NCBI GenBank assembly: GCA_028829895.1
Contig: CM054179.1
Coordinates: 68,772,391-68,836,390 of the forward strand
DNA length: 64,000 nt
Direction of reading: 5' to 3'
Origin: Sinotaia quadrata
Taxonomy: Eukaryota > Mollusca > Gastropoda > Architaenioglossa > Viviparidae
Part shown: piece by piece, positions 22,446-35,245 of the stretch
Numbering within the stretch: position 1 is the first letter of the stretch
Layout: each line of letters begins with the position of its first letter
Made by a program: the position numbers and the translations under genes
The notes under the pieces: model-generated
Database searches by the model: none
What the model was told of the DNA's origin: nothing
Seen by the model: the letters and a program-made list of their open reading frames with translations, nothing else

Positions 22446-24590
22446 GAAGCACCAATATATGATCATTAACGCAGCACCAATGTAATCACCCTACTTCAGT
22501 CACTATATGTATTCTTTCTCCACCTTCCCAACAACTCATCACCTTTAACTCATTCATTCCAAGCAACTTGAGAACGACGCGACAACGCGGTGTAAACGAC
22601 CTGGCATTAGCAGTAGAGGCCAAAAAACCCCTAATTAATCAGTCGCTCACTCTAAGTAAATATTTCTTCACAAGACCATGTACGTGTCGAGTTGTGCTCA
22701 TTATTAATATGTTCCTGTGATATATAAGAAATTGGTATTTTACTATTGTTTGCGATTAGTTGTAGACGACTAGGATTTCTTAAAAACTTGAGTTCCCAAA
22801 TTTGTACACTATGCAGAAACGTCTGCAAACTGACCCGAAATAGTTGATACAGAACTCATTTAAATTACTAAAGCCGGTACCCCATTGCAGGTTTAAGGTT
22901 GTTTATTGGGTTGATTTTTTTTTCTTTCCATTTATAAAGAGAAAAAAAAAAGAAAGTTAGTACACTAAGCTAACTTTCGGGATCGTACTGTTTGTTATGA
23001 GCAAAGCAGTCAGTTTTATCACCTACATTCCTACAAGCTTCGTCGAACACTTCACTACTAACGATCTCTCCATCGGTTCAACACTTGTTCAAACGTGAAG
23101 GTGGACTCGAGGTCGTGTCGATAGATCACTGTTAAGACATGAAACGTAGAAAAATGTAGTGTGTTTTAGATCTAACGTCATCAATTTATGTAGGAACACG
23201 ATTTCAAAACTGCCTGATATATGCTTGATATACTTTTCGACTAGTCTCTCTAGCAACACACATCTGTAGTCATAAATGTGTTCAACAAAACCGATTACAC
23301 TTAGAATGAAAAAAGAACAGGTCAGTTCTCGCAGAAACAGTAGGCGTTTTAACGGTTTTCTACATATTTAATAAAGGCATCTTTATCTTCGAGAATGTTT
23401 ACTGTACTTAGTCTTGTTTCTAAATTAAAAACAACTTCTCAGAACTCCTACCTAGTTTCAGGTGAGTAAATTATAAACCCTGCGATAAGCATCAATAATG
23501 ATTAGATACACTCAACAGAGGTTAAGTTTAGCTCTGTGAGATAGATACGAATCGATCGTCCATAGGTAGGGACTTGTGGGGCAAGCGTGCAGCCACTTCA
23601 CGCTTTTAACTCCAGCCAGCAATGACGCGGAGTGGGTAGGAAGGTAGAGGTAACACTTCAGGTAAAGATTGAGGGAATTCTGAGTCGAACTGGAACTTCA
23701 AGTCCCAGTGCAGAGATGAACCTTACTCTTACATTTTCATTTCTGCGTTGCTGTTTCACTCTTGGGAAGCTCATTTCCATTGCTTTCGATTTCACATCAA
23801 ATTTAAAGTGTGGTAGTGCTAACATAGATAACTGAAGGTGGATTAAGAACTGCAGAGTGAAATATGCTTATAATTAACACAAATCAAATTACCGGTATGA
23901 GAGTCTAACAAGATTAACACTGAGATTACTTTCACATAAAACAAATTCCTTTTACTAACATGGGAGTACTTCTACAAACAACAAGCTCTTCCCACATCAC
24001 ATAAAAGTACACAACTAAATTCAATCACATATTTTATATAATACTTTATTAATTTCATCTGCATAAATGGTGAAGTATTAAAAATATTAAGAATCCAACA
24101 TTATATGCAAGGCTTCACATATTACGTCAAACTTTTCATCAGATGAGCCGAAGGAGGAAAAAAGAGCTTGTTATTAAGGAAAATAATAGACTATAAAATC
24201 TTTGTGTGAGTTTGTATGTTTGTTTTGTCAAACAATTTCTATTTCTGATTCATTTAAATAAAATAAAATCTATTTGATACATTTAATTCAACTGAAAATA
24301 AACATTAATGATTAGAAATATACAAATGTGCATAGTACAGTATAGTCGATACTGAAAGCCCTACTGGATAATAGTGATCTGATTAACACTAAGCATAACA
24401 CTAGGGTTACAAAAATTAATATTACATAGTCTAATTTACTGCAAATCACATATTAACAATAAATTATACCAAAAGCAATTAGCAATTCTTAGAAATAGTA
24501 CATCAAAAATGAGAGGTCACATTCAGCAGCATAAATGAAGTTCTGAAATATCATTTAAATAGGACTTCAGATAAGTATTATTTTTTTTGT
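22446..24590. other. Non-coding DNA, repeat-poor
   Basis: Marks the change from the minisatellite mosaic to AT-rich, largely unique DNA. A small perfect hairpin (AAAGTTAG...CTAACTTT) lies near 22953-22977. The frame at 23632-23835 has no recognised domain and starts with GTG, so it is not called. Confidence 0.5.
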
Positions 24591-26589
24591 TTGTTTTTAC
24601 ACAAGTGCCCATTATACAATCAGCATAAAAGTAATATTAGCTCCAGCTATTACATCTGAACATGAGAGTAGCAAACTGTGTGTGAATACCTGTACAAACA
24701 TGGGGGTTACATCTGAACAAAATAGTAGCAAGCTGTGTGTCAATACATACAAAAATATGGAGGCACTTTTAAGTCCTATTAAAAAAATTTATAACATGTT
24801 CAACAATGTTCTGATTGAATGTTTCTGAAAGAAATGGTAAATACAATCTGAATAAATTCCAACTTTCCTGTCACATTAAAGAGCATACATTATTAAAGTG
24901 CCATTTTACACAAATAAATAAAATAATAATAGCAGATTAGCCATGTTTAAATTAAAAGACAAAAACATATCTTATAGTCAGTTTCATTATTTAATATGTA
25001 AAAAATTAACAGAGCAGCCTGACATTAAGCAAAAATGGTTTTAAGCAGTTCAAGGTTGCACTTAGTGATTCTGTATAGAAAATGCAAACAAGTTATATTA
25101 AATAAGATACAAGTAAAAAGTGTTTCCAGACATAAACTTGATAAACTCAAGTTCAAAATTCTTTTTTTAAAGGAACACAAGGAGTCAATAGTAACCACTG
25201 AAACTATATTGGTAATGTATTCAAATTTATAACTAGCAAACTATTTCAATCTAAACTGTTAAAAAATATACAACATATGAGAATAAAAGAATGGTACTTT
25301 CAGTAGATATTAATGTTCAATTTAGTGCATACCCTTTTGGTAGTCAAGGATGAAAGCAATGTGACAGTCTTTTATGCTGAAGACATAGCGCCATGTAAGA
25401 GAACAGAAAACATTATGTTTTACTCATGCTAAGACTAAGAGACTCTTCATTTGCCTGGTTGTTAGGTCTCTCTATAATAAAAATGCAATCATGTGCATCA
25501 ACCAGTTTTATTTTGTTCAATCTGTACACAGAACAATGTTTACACAAGTTGTTGATTATCCAAACTTTGCCATGATGTTTGCAAGAACTAAAGTGACATA
25601 TATACAAGTATGTAACTTTGTAAATAATTGCATGCATGTGAATTTATAAATAAGTAAACATTAATGTTGTGGAGTCCCCTTTACTTGGTTATTTAAAGAA
25701 ATTTAAGACTTTCAAATTTATTTAAACTCTTTAAACCATATAAGTTATAACACAAGCAACAAAGCTTAGCATTCTAAAACAAATTGTCTAAGAACAAGTT
25801 TGAAAATTATCAAGAGCATATCATTTGTAAAAACCAAAAATCATAAGGCTGATTGCACAGTCAGCTATAGAAAGATTAAATAGCAATATCATTCACAATA
25901 ATATTTGCTGACAATACCAACCCCCTCAACAAAAAAAAAAAAAAAAAAAAATGTTATGTCAATCTGAAAAACCTCACACATTAAGCCTGTTCACCAACAA
26001 AAATATAAATAGATATAAAATAAATGAAAACAGCATATATTTCACTTTCAACAATTTTGAAACATATCAGCATTAAAATAATTTTTAAAATATATATAAT
26101 GATAAAATAATGAATAATACTTGTGACAGGAGAACCCTTAACAATCAACTGTCATAATTTAACAATTTTCCATTGAAAAAGTGAAATATTATTTGAAATG
26201 AAACTATTCCTCTTCATCACCCTAATCCAAATATAAATACTGTTCCCAATTAACTAGTTTTCATTTGCTTCAAAATTTTATATTAAACTGTTTGTGCATG
26301 ACAGAACAATAAAAAATTTGCTGAGACTGCCACAGTATTGTGGGCTTTTGTTTTTTTTGTTTTTTTTAAGATAATTCAGAAAACTTCCTTGTAACCATTT
26401 TAATCTTGGGTACTTTATATTTAAATATTATTGAATTATATTGAAATATTTCTTGTTTTTTAAAACTGATTTTAATGTACTATCTTTTGAATAATGAACT
26501 AAAGTTATCAAACATAACAAATTTTAAGTTTTCACATTTCATCCTGAAAGAAGTACATGTATTAAAAATTGCAAATCAAGATAATGTAT
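24591..26589. other. Non-coding AT-rich DNA
   Basis: Contains a diverged two-copy repeat at about 24650-24765 (TTACATCTGAACA and AGCAAACTGTGTGTGAATAC words) and a poly-A run at 25931-25951. No exon recognised. Confidence 0.5.
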
Positions 26590-26935
26590 GTTGTTTCAAA
26601 TATTTCTAGTGAAAAAAATATGACTGACCACTTGAGACATAATGAAAAATGTTTCAAATGTGTCTGTTTCTAGTATAAGACATGGCTGACCAAGACATAA
26701 TGCATATTGTTTCAAATGAGTCTGTTTCTAGAAATAGAGACATGGCTGACCAGACATAATGTAGGTTATTCAAAAGCATGTTTCCAGTGCAAAACATAAG
26801 ACATAAATGACGTATTGTTTCAAATGTGTCTGTTTCTAGAAATAGACATGGCTGACAAGACATAATGCACGTTTCCAGTGCAAAATATAAGACATAAATG
26901 ATGTGTTGTTTCAAATGTGTCTGTTGCTAATGCAA
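26590..26935. repeat. Minisatellite, ~56-62-bp unit, about 5 copies
   Basis: TTGTTTCAAATGTGTCTGTT, CTAGAAATAGACATGGCTGA and AGACATAATG words recur in order. Minus-strand frames here are repeat translations. Confidence 0.88.
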
Positions 26936-28722
26936 AATCAGTGATACTGAAGCTCAAAAGAAAACTTACAAATTGCATTTTAAGTAAGTTCACACTCACA
27001 GTCAAATATTGAGTTTTTATGACTAAATCGAGTGTATGATTGTTTTGTAGGGATGCTGGCTAAACACTGGTGAGAGGACATCAAAAATGAATATACAAGT
27101 ATTTAAGATACTATGTTAACTTACACTGGACATTTACAATTATACTATAGATTTTCACAATAGATATTTATGGTTATACTATACATTTCCATTGACTTAT
27201 GGTTACCAAAACCCTGAAGAAAACCATTCCTGCATAGAGTGTATTTTACCCTTTGGGTCCATGACTTTCTTCCCACATTCAGAGATTTTGTAATCTAAGG
27301 AATCTTGACATATCTAACATTAACAATATCTAATTGTATTAGTGACCAATTAGCAAAGAGAACTATTCTGCCAGTGTCCCCATTTACCATTACCATTAGT
27401 GACATCCTATTCAATTATAAATATATTTTTATTGTAAAAATATATACATTTTCAAATGAGAAAAATTTAATAGAACTCCATGTTTCTAATGAATACAATT
27501 CTACTAAAGTAATAGTTGTATATGGGTATACAAGTTTTGCAAAAAACAGACCAGTCACTATAGATGATTTTTCTTAAGGCAGCAATAACCTCCAAAATTC
27601 TTTGCTTAGTTCATGGAATAAAATATTCTGTAACCTGCACTGTTGTATGCTTCATGTACACACATCCCTTTCACAAGACCATCTACTGTCACTTGAACTT
27701 GAAGGGATCATTGTGCTATGTTCATCATAAAAGTGAAACACCTTTATCTGAAAAGGTCAGGTAAGTACGCATGTATAAATAAATATTCTATAGTATAAGC
27801 ATATGTCATAAAATAACAAATTCTCATACCTATACCACACTACAAACAGTACACATGCACATCCTGTAATTTCTCTTTTTGAATGCAAATTAGATCAAAG
27901 TGATAGTAATACAAGATTATAATTATGAGTAATTCTAACTCTAAAGACACTGGTTGGCTGTTGATGTATCTGCTCTGTTCCAGAGTTCTTAAATCTTTAA
28001 TGCAGTCATTTTGTATACTTTGATAATGGCTACTGTTAAAAAGCAGTCTTAATTCTACAATCCCCTTTAAATGGCCAAGCAATGTCTAAGGCCAATCCTT
28101 GAGAGAGAAATATGCTATGGACAATAAGACCTTCACATCAACTTGGTTCAAGAAATGATGAGATTGTTGCACTCAAACTCATGAGGCCTCATAGGGAATG
28201 TGGATATACATGTTTTTCAGCCAACTCTTGATTATTGAGCAGAATAAAGAATGTAAACTTTACAACCAACCTCACCCCCCTCTCAGCATGCCAATGTTGA
28301 GGAAGATTTTCTTTAAAATGACATTACAGATGACTAGACATTGTTGTATAGGTATGTTGAAACAAAACTGCATCCAGAATAAAGGAAATATGCAGTATCC
28401 CCATGATGACATGAACTGCTTATGACTTTACAACCACCTCTGCTGATAAGCAGTTGTATTATCATGTGATCACAATAAAAAAAATATCTATAATTTTTTA
28501 AAATAAAAAATACAACTTGTACATTCAGCTGACATCAATGATTGGCTCAATCTGTTAAGGCACAAGCACGACTATAATTCTAAAAGAGAAATTAAAAATA
28601 TCACTGATTGGTACATTGATTTGAAAATATTTTTGTTACGAATAATAATACTAGTATAATGTATGGACTTGATTTTACAAATACCACAATAAATGCAAAA
28701 CTTTAAAGTGTGTGTGTGTGCA

Positions 28723-28756
<34 letters not shown>

Positions 28757-30135
28757 AGTATAAAAATAAGGTGATAAAGATCAAGAATGCACAATATTAT
28801 TTTTTAATAACTAAGTATTAATCACAAGTACATGCTAAACAATTTCAAAGTCACTATAACAAAAATACAATTTTAAGATTTTAAGACAAGTGCTTTCTGA
28901 TATTTCTAAACATCATAGATCATAAACATGTACAATACTTATAAATATTAATATTTATTTAAAATAGTCACACATTACAATGCTCAGACAAAAGAAAATT
29001 TAGTTAATTAGTTCTCTGTGAATTTACAGTGCACATAATGATATTATTCATAAAACTAAAAGTCTTGAAATTCTGAGCAAATAATTTTCTCTTGAGACTG
29101 AAAAAAAAATACATACACACACCTGTGTATGTGTCTGTATCTATGAGCACAATCACTCAAGAACAGTATGATGTTTCTCTTGAAAGGGGAAAAATTCAAA
29201 TAAAGACTTTGTTTAATGAACAAGGTAGTACATCTTGAAAAATGTTCCATGAAAATTTGTTAAACATTAAATCCCCATCAATGTAAGGCAATAAACAAGA
29301 AATAAATTCTTGTGACCTGACACTATATTTATGCTAAAATTAATTTTATATAAACATGTTGATTTTTTAAAATGAATACACAAAGAGAAAAATAAACAAA
29401 GCACTGATACAGCTGGAACAGATAATAATAACAATGGGTTGCATTTAATTTTAATACACACCCATACTATGGAAATACTTTTTTAAATCCTTAATAAACA
29501 CTTAAATTCATGTATAAATAAATCAAACCAAAATGTATGCATTTCTTGCCTAAGACTAAGAGTAAGATGCTACATTGTCTAGATTTGTTTTAACATGTTT
29601 ATTTACTCAATATTCAATTTTAAATTAACTAGACTTGTGCAATTCTTCCCTGGTTTTTTCTTCCTTCTAGATCTGTAAAATAGTTACAATTAGTTGGTAG
29701 TTATATTTCAGACCCATCTGCTCCAAGATGCTTGCACTGACAATTCTTTGAGAAGGGCTACAATTTCTAAAAATATATTCATGGTTAGGATTTGTTAGTA
29801 GTTATACTTCAGGGTAATCTGTTTTCCAGGATGCAAATTATTATACTTCGTGTGTTGTGCTACAATTTCTAGAAATCTATTTTAAGAAGTTTATAATAAA
29901 TAATATTCCCTGCAAGAAGAGTTACAATGTCTAGATACATTCCAAGACACCAGCAATAAATTATGCTTTTTAGTGTAGTATGCTACAATGTCAAGATCTG
30001 TTCCAGATGAACTGTGAGAAGTGCTACAATGTATAGATTTGTTTCATAATTTTTGTAAGAAATAATATATTGCTTGTGAATAATATACTGCTTGTGTGGT
30101 GTGACCAAGGTAGTGTTATCAACTGGTTGACTCTT
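26936..30135. other. Non-coding AT-rich DNA
   Basis: About 3.2 kb. It holds a GT-rich microsatellite at about 28708-28752, and scattered CTACAATTTCTAGA-type words at 29690-30050 suggest an old, decayed tandem array. Short open frames have no domain. Some of this could be 3' UTR of the LRR-Ig gene further right, but I see no evidence that fixes its end. Confidence 0.45.
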
Positions 30136-30285
30136 ACAATGGAGTAAGGGAAGAATAGCAAAAATGTTTAGTGCAATACACAGAGACAATGGAGTAAGGG
30201 CAGAATAGCAAAAATAACTAGAGCAATACACAGAGACAATGGAGTAAGGGCAGAATAGCAAAAATAACTAGTGCAATAGAAGAAT
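30136..30285. repeat. Tandem repeat, 50-bp unit, 3 copies
   Basis: ACAATGGAGTAAGGG starts at 30136, 30186 and 30236, an exact 50-bp period with near-identical copies. Confidence 0.95.
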
Positions 30286-31544
30286 GATAGACTAAAACAC
30301 TGAAAAATATCTGATACATACCACAATGGAGCTCTGAAATTTTAATTTGTTTCTGGTGTTTTTTTTTTAAATAAAACAAAAAATAGCATAATTATTCTTA
30401 TAATCTTAATCAAGGGCAAGAAGAAATGTAGGTGATCTTGTCAAAAATTTAAAAGAACATTAATCAATTATATATACTTTGTATATAAATAATTGCTTAC
30501 TATATATTGTCATCATTTTTAACTATTAGCATTCACCCAGTACTGTGTGAGAAAAGTAAAATATAATAATTAACTTATATAATACTAATATTATAAATAC
30601 AGTAGTGTTTAAAAAGAAGAAATGAATAGGGTTGGTAAGGGTCTGATGTTTTTTTAACTGCTGAGCAGCAATGTTAAAATTGTACATGACAGTAGATCTT
30701 AATATGAATACAAATCATCACAAAAGAAAAAACAATCCCCAACAATCTTAAATGAAGGAAATTCCCCTACTCTACAAAGCAAGTAAAAGACAATGGCATT
30801 TCAAATGATGCTATATCACCAGTTATTATTTCTTTATTATAACATGATACAATCTAATATACATAAAACATTTCATGGAATGCCAAAAACTGCAGCACCT
30901 TCTGAAAGCAGAAAATGAAAATAGTGCAAACTATACATCTCCAATTTCAAGGAATGCCAAGACTATACCAAACAAAAAATGCTAAATATCTCAAAATTGA
31001 AAAAATAGAATTATCGCAATTTGCCATCAAATCTTACATATACTGTTTATATGTATGAAGTTTGATATTCTTAATAAATTAAACTGAATTATAATTGATT
31101 TATTGGTAATAATCTGAATGACCAATGATTACATTTGTACAATCAAATGAGTGAAGTAATATTAAGAGTGATAAAAAACATTATATTATTAAATAAAATG
31201 AAAAACCTTTAAAATTATAAACACCAACAAATAATTATTTAAAAGGAACAGTGGGATTTTTTCTTTGTTATTCTGAGTACCTTTCAAATATGGCCGAATC
31301 ATTCAATATTATCATATTGTTTTCACTGTAAAAATATATACAAAGTTGTGTACTGCTGCTCCAATATTTTTAAATTCAGAAGTCTTCTTTCTTAGAATTT
31401 ACACAAATGGAACAAGAACAAAATAATCCTGATATACATTATAACTTTTATAACCAGAATAGATCTACCAATAATGTTATCATTTGGCGTTGCACACTAT
31501 TCAGAGATGACTGATTATTTAAGAATGCTAATAAAAAACAAAAC
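30286..31544 (-). other. Probable 3' flank or 3' UTR of the LRR-Ig gene
   Basis: AT-rich DNA immediately downstream of the minus-strand stop codon at 31545. Several TTTATT words on the plus strand (AATAAA on the minus strand, for example near 31100) could serve as poly-A signals. Which one is used cannot be told. Confidence 0.35.
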
Positions 31545-33476
31545 TTAAACCAAAGTTACAGACTTCACTACTTCCCTAGTCACATTAGTATCCACATTAG
31601 TTTCCATGGAAACCATAGAGATGGTTTGTACTCCCATGTCACCAGTTCCACAAAACTCTTTGATGGATTGAACATGGAATTTGACTGTTTCCATTCCTAG
31701 AACTACACCAGCTTTGACTTTGTGTGCTGCAGTAGAACCAGACTCCATGATGTTGTGAACATAGGTAGAGCCAGATTCTTTGATGGACTGGACATTCTGT
31801 TTTACAATCTTCATCTTACGACCAACACCATAACGTAGTCTCCAGCGAACCTCTTCCATGGAGTCAAGGATGTTGGTTGGCAGCCACCCCACTGGGGGTG
31901 TATTTTCTCCATTGGGGGAGTGAGATTTCTTGGGAGAATCAGATGGGCTGACAGTTGCAGGTGTAGTAAATGGAGTCTCAGGTGGATAGAAATCATCATT
32001 TAAATCCAAACTTTCGGCTTTGCAAATGCTCTCCTCAGTGACGGAAGGAGCACCATCTTCTACAGATGGTGTAACTGGGGTATGTATTATGCTGACCTTT
32101 GGAATGAAGCGCTTCTTGATTGCCACTACACACATTTTGATGGCCCCAACAATGATTCCAATAGCAAGTAATGCTCCAGCACAGTATGTTCCAATGAAAA
32201 GGCTTGAGATGACGACTGAGTGAATACTAGAGTAAACTTCAACATAATGTATGGTAGTGTCATTACCTAGGTAGTTGAAGGCAATACAGACGATGTTTCC
32301 ATTAAAGAAGCCTCGAAAACCTGCAATTCTTAAAGATTTTCCACTGTTTAAGACACTAACATCAGAGATGAGGCCTATGCCAAGGCCTTGATATTTTCGC
32401 TTCTGTTTGCATGAGTTGCAAACACTATCCAGCATATCTATGTGCAGTTCATCAGCAAAATGGTGTCCCCATGGTGTAATCCATAGAATAGCTGGGTCAG
32501 GATCTCCACTTGCACTGCATGTTAACTCTATGTCTGAAGTGTAGATCACTGAATGAGTATTAGACATCTCAGACATTTTAGGGCTTGTACAATTAAACAC
32601 ATTTTTAAGAGCCACTTCCACTCGGATACCTCTCAGGCTTTCAGGAAAGGAACATGTAGTATCAGCAGTTTCCATCAGACTCACAGACTTGCTCTCTAAA
32701 GCATCTTTCAGTCCCATCACACCACAAGAACAGGAGAAGGGATTGCCTGATACATCAAGAAATTTTAATGTTGGAACTTCTTTTGCCACATCAATCACAA
32801 AGGATGAGAGATTGTTCTTGCGAATCTCTAAGGTCTGTAGAGAGTGCAGTTTTGATAGGATGCCAGGTGTGAGATAAGATAACTGGTTTAAATTCAGCAT
32901 AAGGGTGTGAAGAGAAGAAATGCTGTTATCAGCATCAAAAGGAAATATTTTAAAATAATTATTATCAAGATTTAACACTTCTAAATGTGGCACATTTCTA
33001 AAAACATTCTTTGGTATGAATCTGACATGGTTATAGCTTAAATCAAGTTCTCTAAGATCTTTAAGATCTCTGAAAGACTGTTCGTGGATTGTAGAAATAC
33101 AGTTTCTTTTCAAGATTAATTTCCGAATATTTAAACCTGAAAAGGCTCCATCCTGTATTTCTGAAATATTATTCTCAGCAAGACTGAGGCTATACACAGC
33201 AGGAAGTTTATTAAGAAATTCTGGTACTGTATTCTGCTGTGTACGAAAATGAACTGTTGTGTTTGGGCCATAGGGTCTGGCAGAGAGGTAAGATTGGAAC
33301 TCGGACACTCGCTCAACAAACAACTGATCAATGTGGCACAAGATATTACCTCCCTCTTCACATGTGCAAGATGGAAAACAGTCTATGGTATTGGTAAAAC
33401 TCTGCACACTGATCTCACTTGTGCCTACAGACAGCAACAATGAAATAACTACAGTGAGGGAAAGGAATGCTTCCAT
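31545..33476 (-). CDS. LRR-Ig type I membrane protein (Kekkon/AMIGO/LRIT-like), 643 aa
   Basis: Likely cell-surface adhesion or receptor-like protein; no ligand can be inferred. Order: signal peptide at residues 1-20 (hydrophobic FLSLTVVISLLLSVG); cysteine-rich LRR N-cap at 33-47 (CFPSCTC...C); about six leucine-rich repeats at 93-243 (for example LRELDLSYNHVRFIPKNVF); C-cap at 245-296 with NPFSCSCG; one Ig domain at about 305-415 (Cys320 and Cys397 the likely disulphide); transmembrane helix at about 421-447 followed by KKR; cytoplasmic tail of about 190 residues. The tail has a Pro/Ser-rich part (463-535) and a segment in which VQSIKE occurs twice (562-567 and 602-607). It ends in VTLV, which fits a class I PDZ ligand. 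The coding sequence is uninterrupted. The start is the first Met and gives a good signal peptide. I cannot assign a named orthologue. Confidence 0.95.
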   Translation of the reverse strand: MEAFLSLTVVISLLLSVGTSEISVQSFTNTIDCFPSCTCEEGGNILCHIDQLFVERVSEFQSYLSARPYGPNTTVHFRTQQNTVPEFLNKLPAVYSLSLAENNISEIQDGAFSGLNIRKLILKRNCISTIHEQSFRDLKDLRELDLSYNHVRFIPKNVFRNVPHLEVLNLDNNYFKIFPFDADNSISSLHTLMLNLNQLSYLTPGILSKLHSLQTLEIRKNNLSSFVIDVAKEVPTLKFLDVSGNPFSCSCGVMGLKDALESKSVSLMETADTTCSFPESLRGIRVEVALKNVFNCTSPKMSEMSNTHSVIYTSDIELTCSASGDPDPAILWITPWGHHFADELHIDMLDSVCNSCKQKRKYQGLGIGLISDVSVLNSGKSLRIAGFRGFFNGNIVCIAFNYLGNDTTIHYVEVYSSIHSVVISSLFIGTYCAGALLAIGIIVGAIKMCVVAIKKRFIPKVSIIHTPVTPSVEDGAPSVTEESICKAESLDLNDDFYPPETPFTTPATVSPSDSPKKSHSPNGENTPPVGWLPTNILDSMEEVRWRLRYGVGRKMKIVKQNVQSIKESGSTYVHNIMESGSTAAHKVKAGVVLGMETVKFHVQSIKEFCGTGDMGVQTISMVSMETNVDTNVTREVVKSVTLV

Positions 33477-33756
33477 ACTGACAAACTATAAAAACACTTG
33501 CACTCGGCAACCTTTTCTTAGAGATGCTGACCCAGCTCACTTTGATAGTACATAATAGAGTAGCTAACTAAAGATGACATTACTGTAAGACACCTTTCTA
33601 ACATCAGACATTTAGAGTCTTCAAGTGAAGTGGAGATCTTGGATTCATGCCAACAGATATTGCTGGATAGAACACACAATAACTCAGCAATGAATGAGAT
33701 CAAAATGTGCTGCCTGTTTCCCAAGCATGATGTTTTGAGTATGGGGCTCAACAAAC
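33477..33756 (-). other. Probable 5' UTR exon part with splice acceptor
   Basis: On the minus strand a T-rich run followed by AATTCCAG ends at 33757, a good acceptor about 280 bp upstream of the ATG. This suggests the single coding exon is preceded by at least one non-coding exon further right. The antisense frame at 33518-33793 runs through it and has no domain. Confidence 0.45.
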
Positions 33757-34539
33757 CTGGAATTAAAAAAATATTAATTACCCCAAATAACAAACATTAA
33801 ATACTTCTTTAACAAAATAGTCAATTCTATATTTCATTTATAATAGTTAACTTAGGCCCAAAGTAGTAGCTTTCAAACACAACAGTATTTCAAGATGTGG
33901 ATTTTTTTCTTCCAAGGTAATACTAATAGATAAACATTAGAATGGTGATAATTTAAATTTTTGAATGTCATAAAACTTCTTTTTCATTATTAAAATTTAT
34001 ACTAAAGATTTAAATTTCACTGAGAGATAAGATTAACAAGTATTAATAAAGTTCTCATAATGTCAAACAATAAATGATCATGTTGATAATAAAATGAATA
34101 AAATTAAAACCAACACAAAACATTCATCTAAGTAAAACTATGTTTTCCCTCCACTATAATAAAAAAGCAATCATATATAAAAATAACACCTTAGAAAATT
34201 TTGAAGATATAAATTTAAAAGATAAAGAACGTTTCCAGATTCTTAAACATACACTTATTTATAATAATGATACATTAAAAAAACTGTTTGCATTATATTT
34301 AATCTTTATTACTCTGTAAAGATTTTTCACAATGAAAATGACCACATTCTTCCCTATAATTAGAATATGAACAAAATATTTTGTGATAAGATTAGACTGT
34401 TTTAAGAGTAAACTTTGTGTACATGTATCAATACCTATGAAACAATAGTTTATTTATTCATTAAAAATACACGTAGCACATGAATTTCACTCTTCAGGTT
34501 CAACAAATGACCAATGTCAATGAACTGTCACTGTGATTA
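33757..34539. other. Non-coding AT-rich DNA
   Basis: Probably intron or upstream flank of the LRR-Ig gene. No exon recognised. Confidence 0.45.
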
Positions 34540-35245
34540 CTTACAAAGAACAGTAGTAACTAAATTGTCACTATAATGAATTACAAAGAATGACAGTAGT
34601 CAATAAACTGTCATTAAGGCGACTTACAAAGAACAGTAGTAACTATCATTATAATGAATTACAAAGAATGACAGTAATCAATAAACTGTCATTATAATGA
34701 CTTACAAAGAACAGTAGTAACTAAATTGTCACTATAATGAATTACAAAGAATGACAGTAGTCAATAAACTGTCATTATGATGACTTTCAAAGAACAGTAG
34801 TAACTAAATTGTCACTATAATAATTACAAAGAAACAACAGTAGTCATTAAGGTGACTTACAAAGAATGACAGTAGTCAATAAACTGTCATTATGATAACT
34901 TACAAAGAACAGTAGTAACTAAATTGTCACTATAATGAAATGCAAAGAGTGAAAGATGTAAATGAACTGTCATTATAATGACTTGCAAAGAACTACAGTA
35001 GTCACTGTAAGTCATTGTGATGACTTACAAAGAACTATGGTAGTGACTTCATTGTCACTATGATGACTTACAAAGAACTACATTAGTCTCTGAATTGTCA
35101 CTGTGATTACTTACAAAGAACTACGTTAGTCACTGAGTTGTCACTGTGGTTACTTACAAAGAACTACATTAGTCAGTGAATTGTCACTGTGGTTACTTAC
35201 AAAGAACTATGTTAATCAATGAATTGTCACTGATTACTTATAAAT
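34540..35245. repeat. Minisatellite, ~40-bp unit, about 18 copies
   Basis: TTACAAAGAACAGTAGTAACT and TTACAAAGAATGACAGTAGTC variants alternate in the left part, giving a dimer period of about 80 bp. The right part is mostly single-type units with ACTACATTAGTC. This is the largest array outside the 1-22 kb region. Confidence 0.93.

Noticed and set aside
23632..23835. 67-codon plus frame
   Set aside because: It starts with GTG, has no known domain, and no acceptor or donor pattern supports an exon.
27305..27764. Two neighbouring plus frames of 90 and 66 codons
   Set aside because: AT-driven composition and no recognisable domain or splice-site arrangement.
31811..33443. Frames antisense to or shifted within the LRR-Ig coding region
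   Set aside because: Shadows of the real 643-codon frame, without domains of their own.
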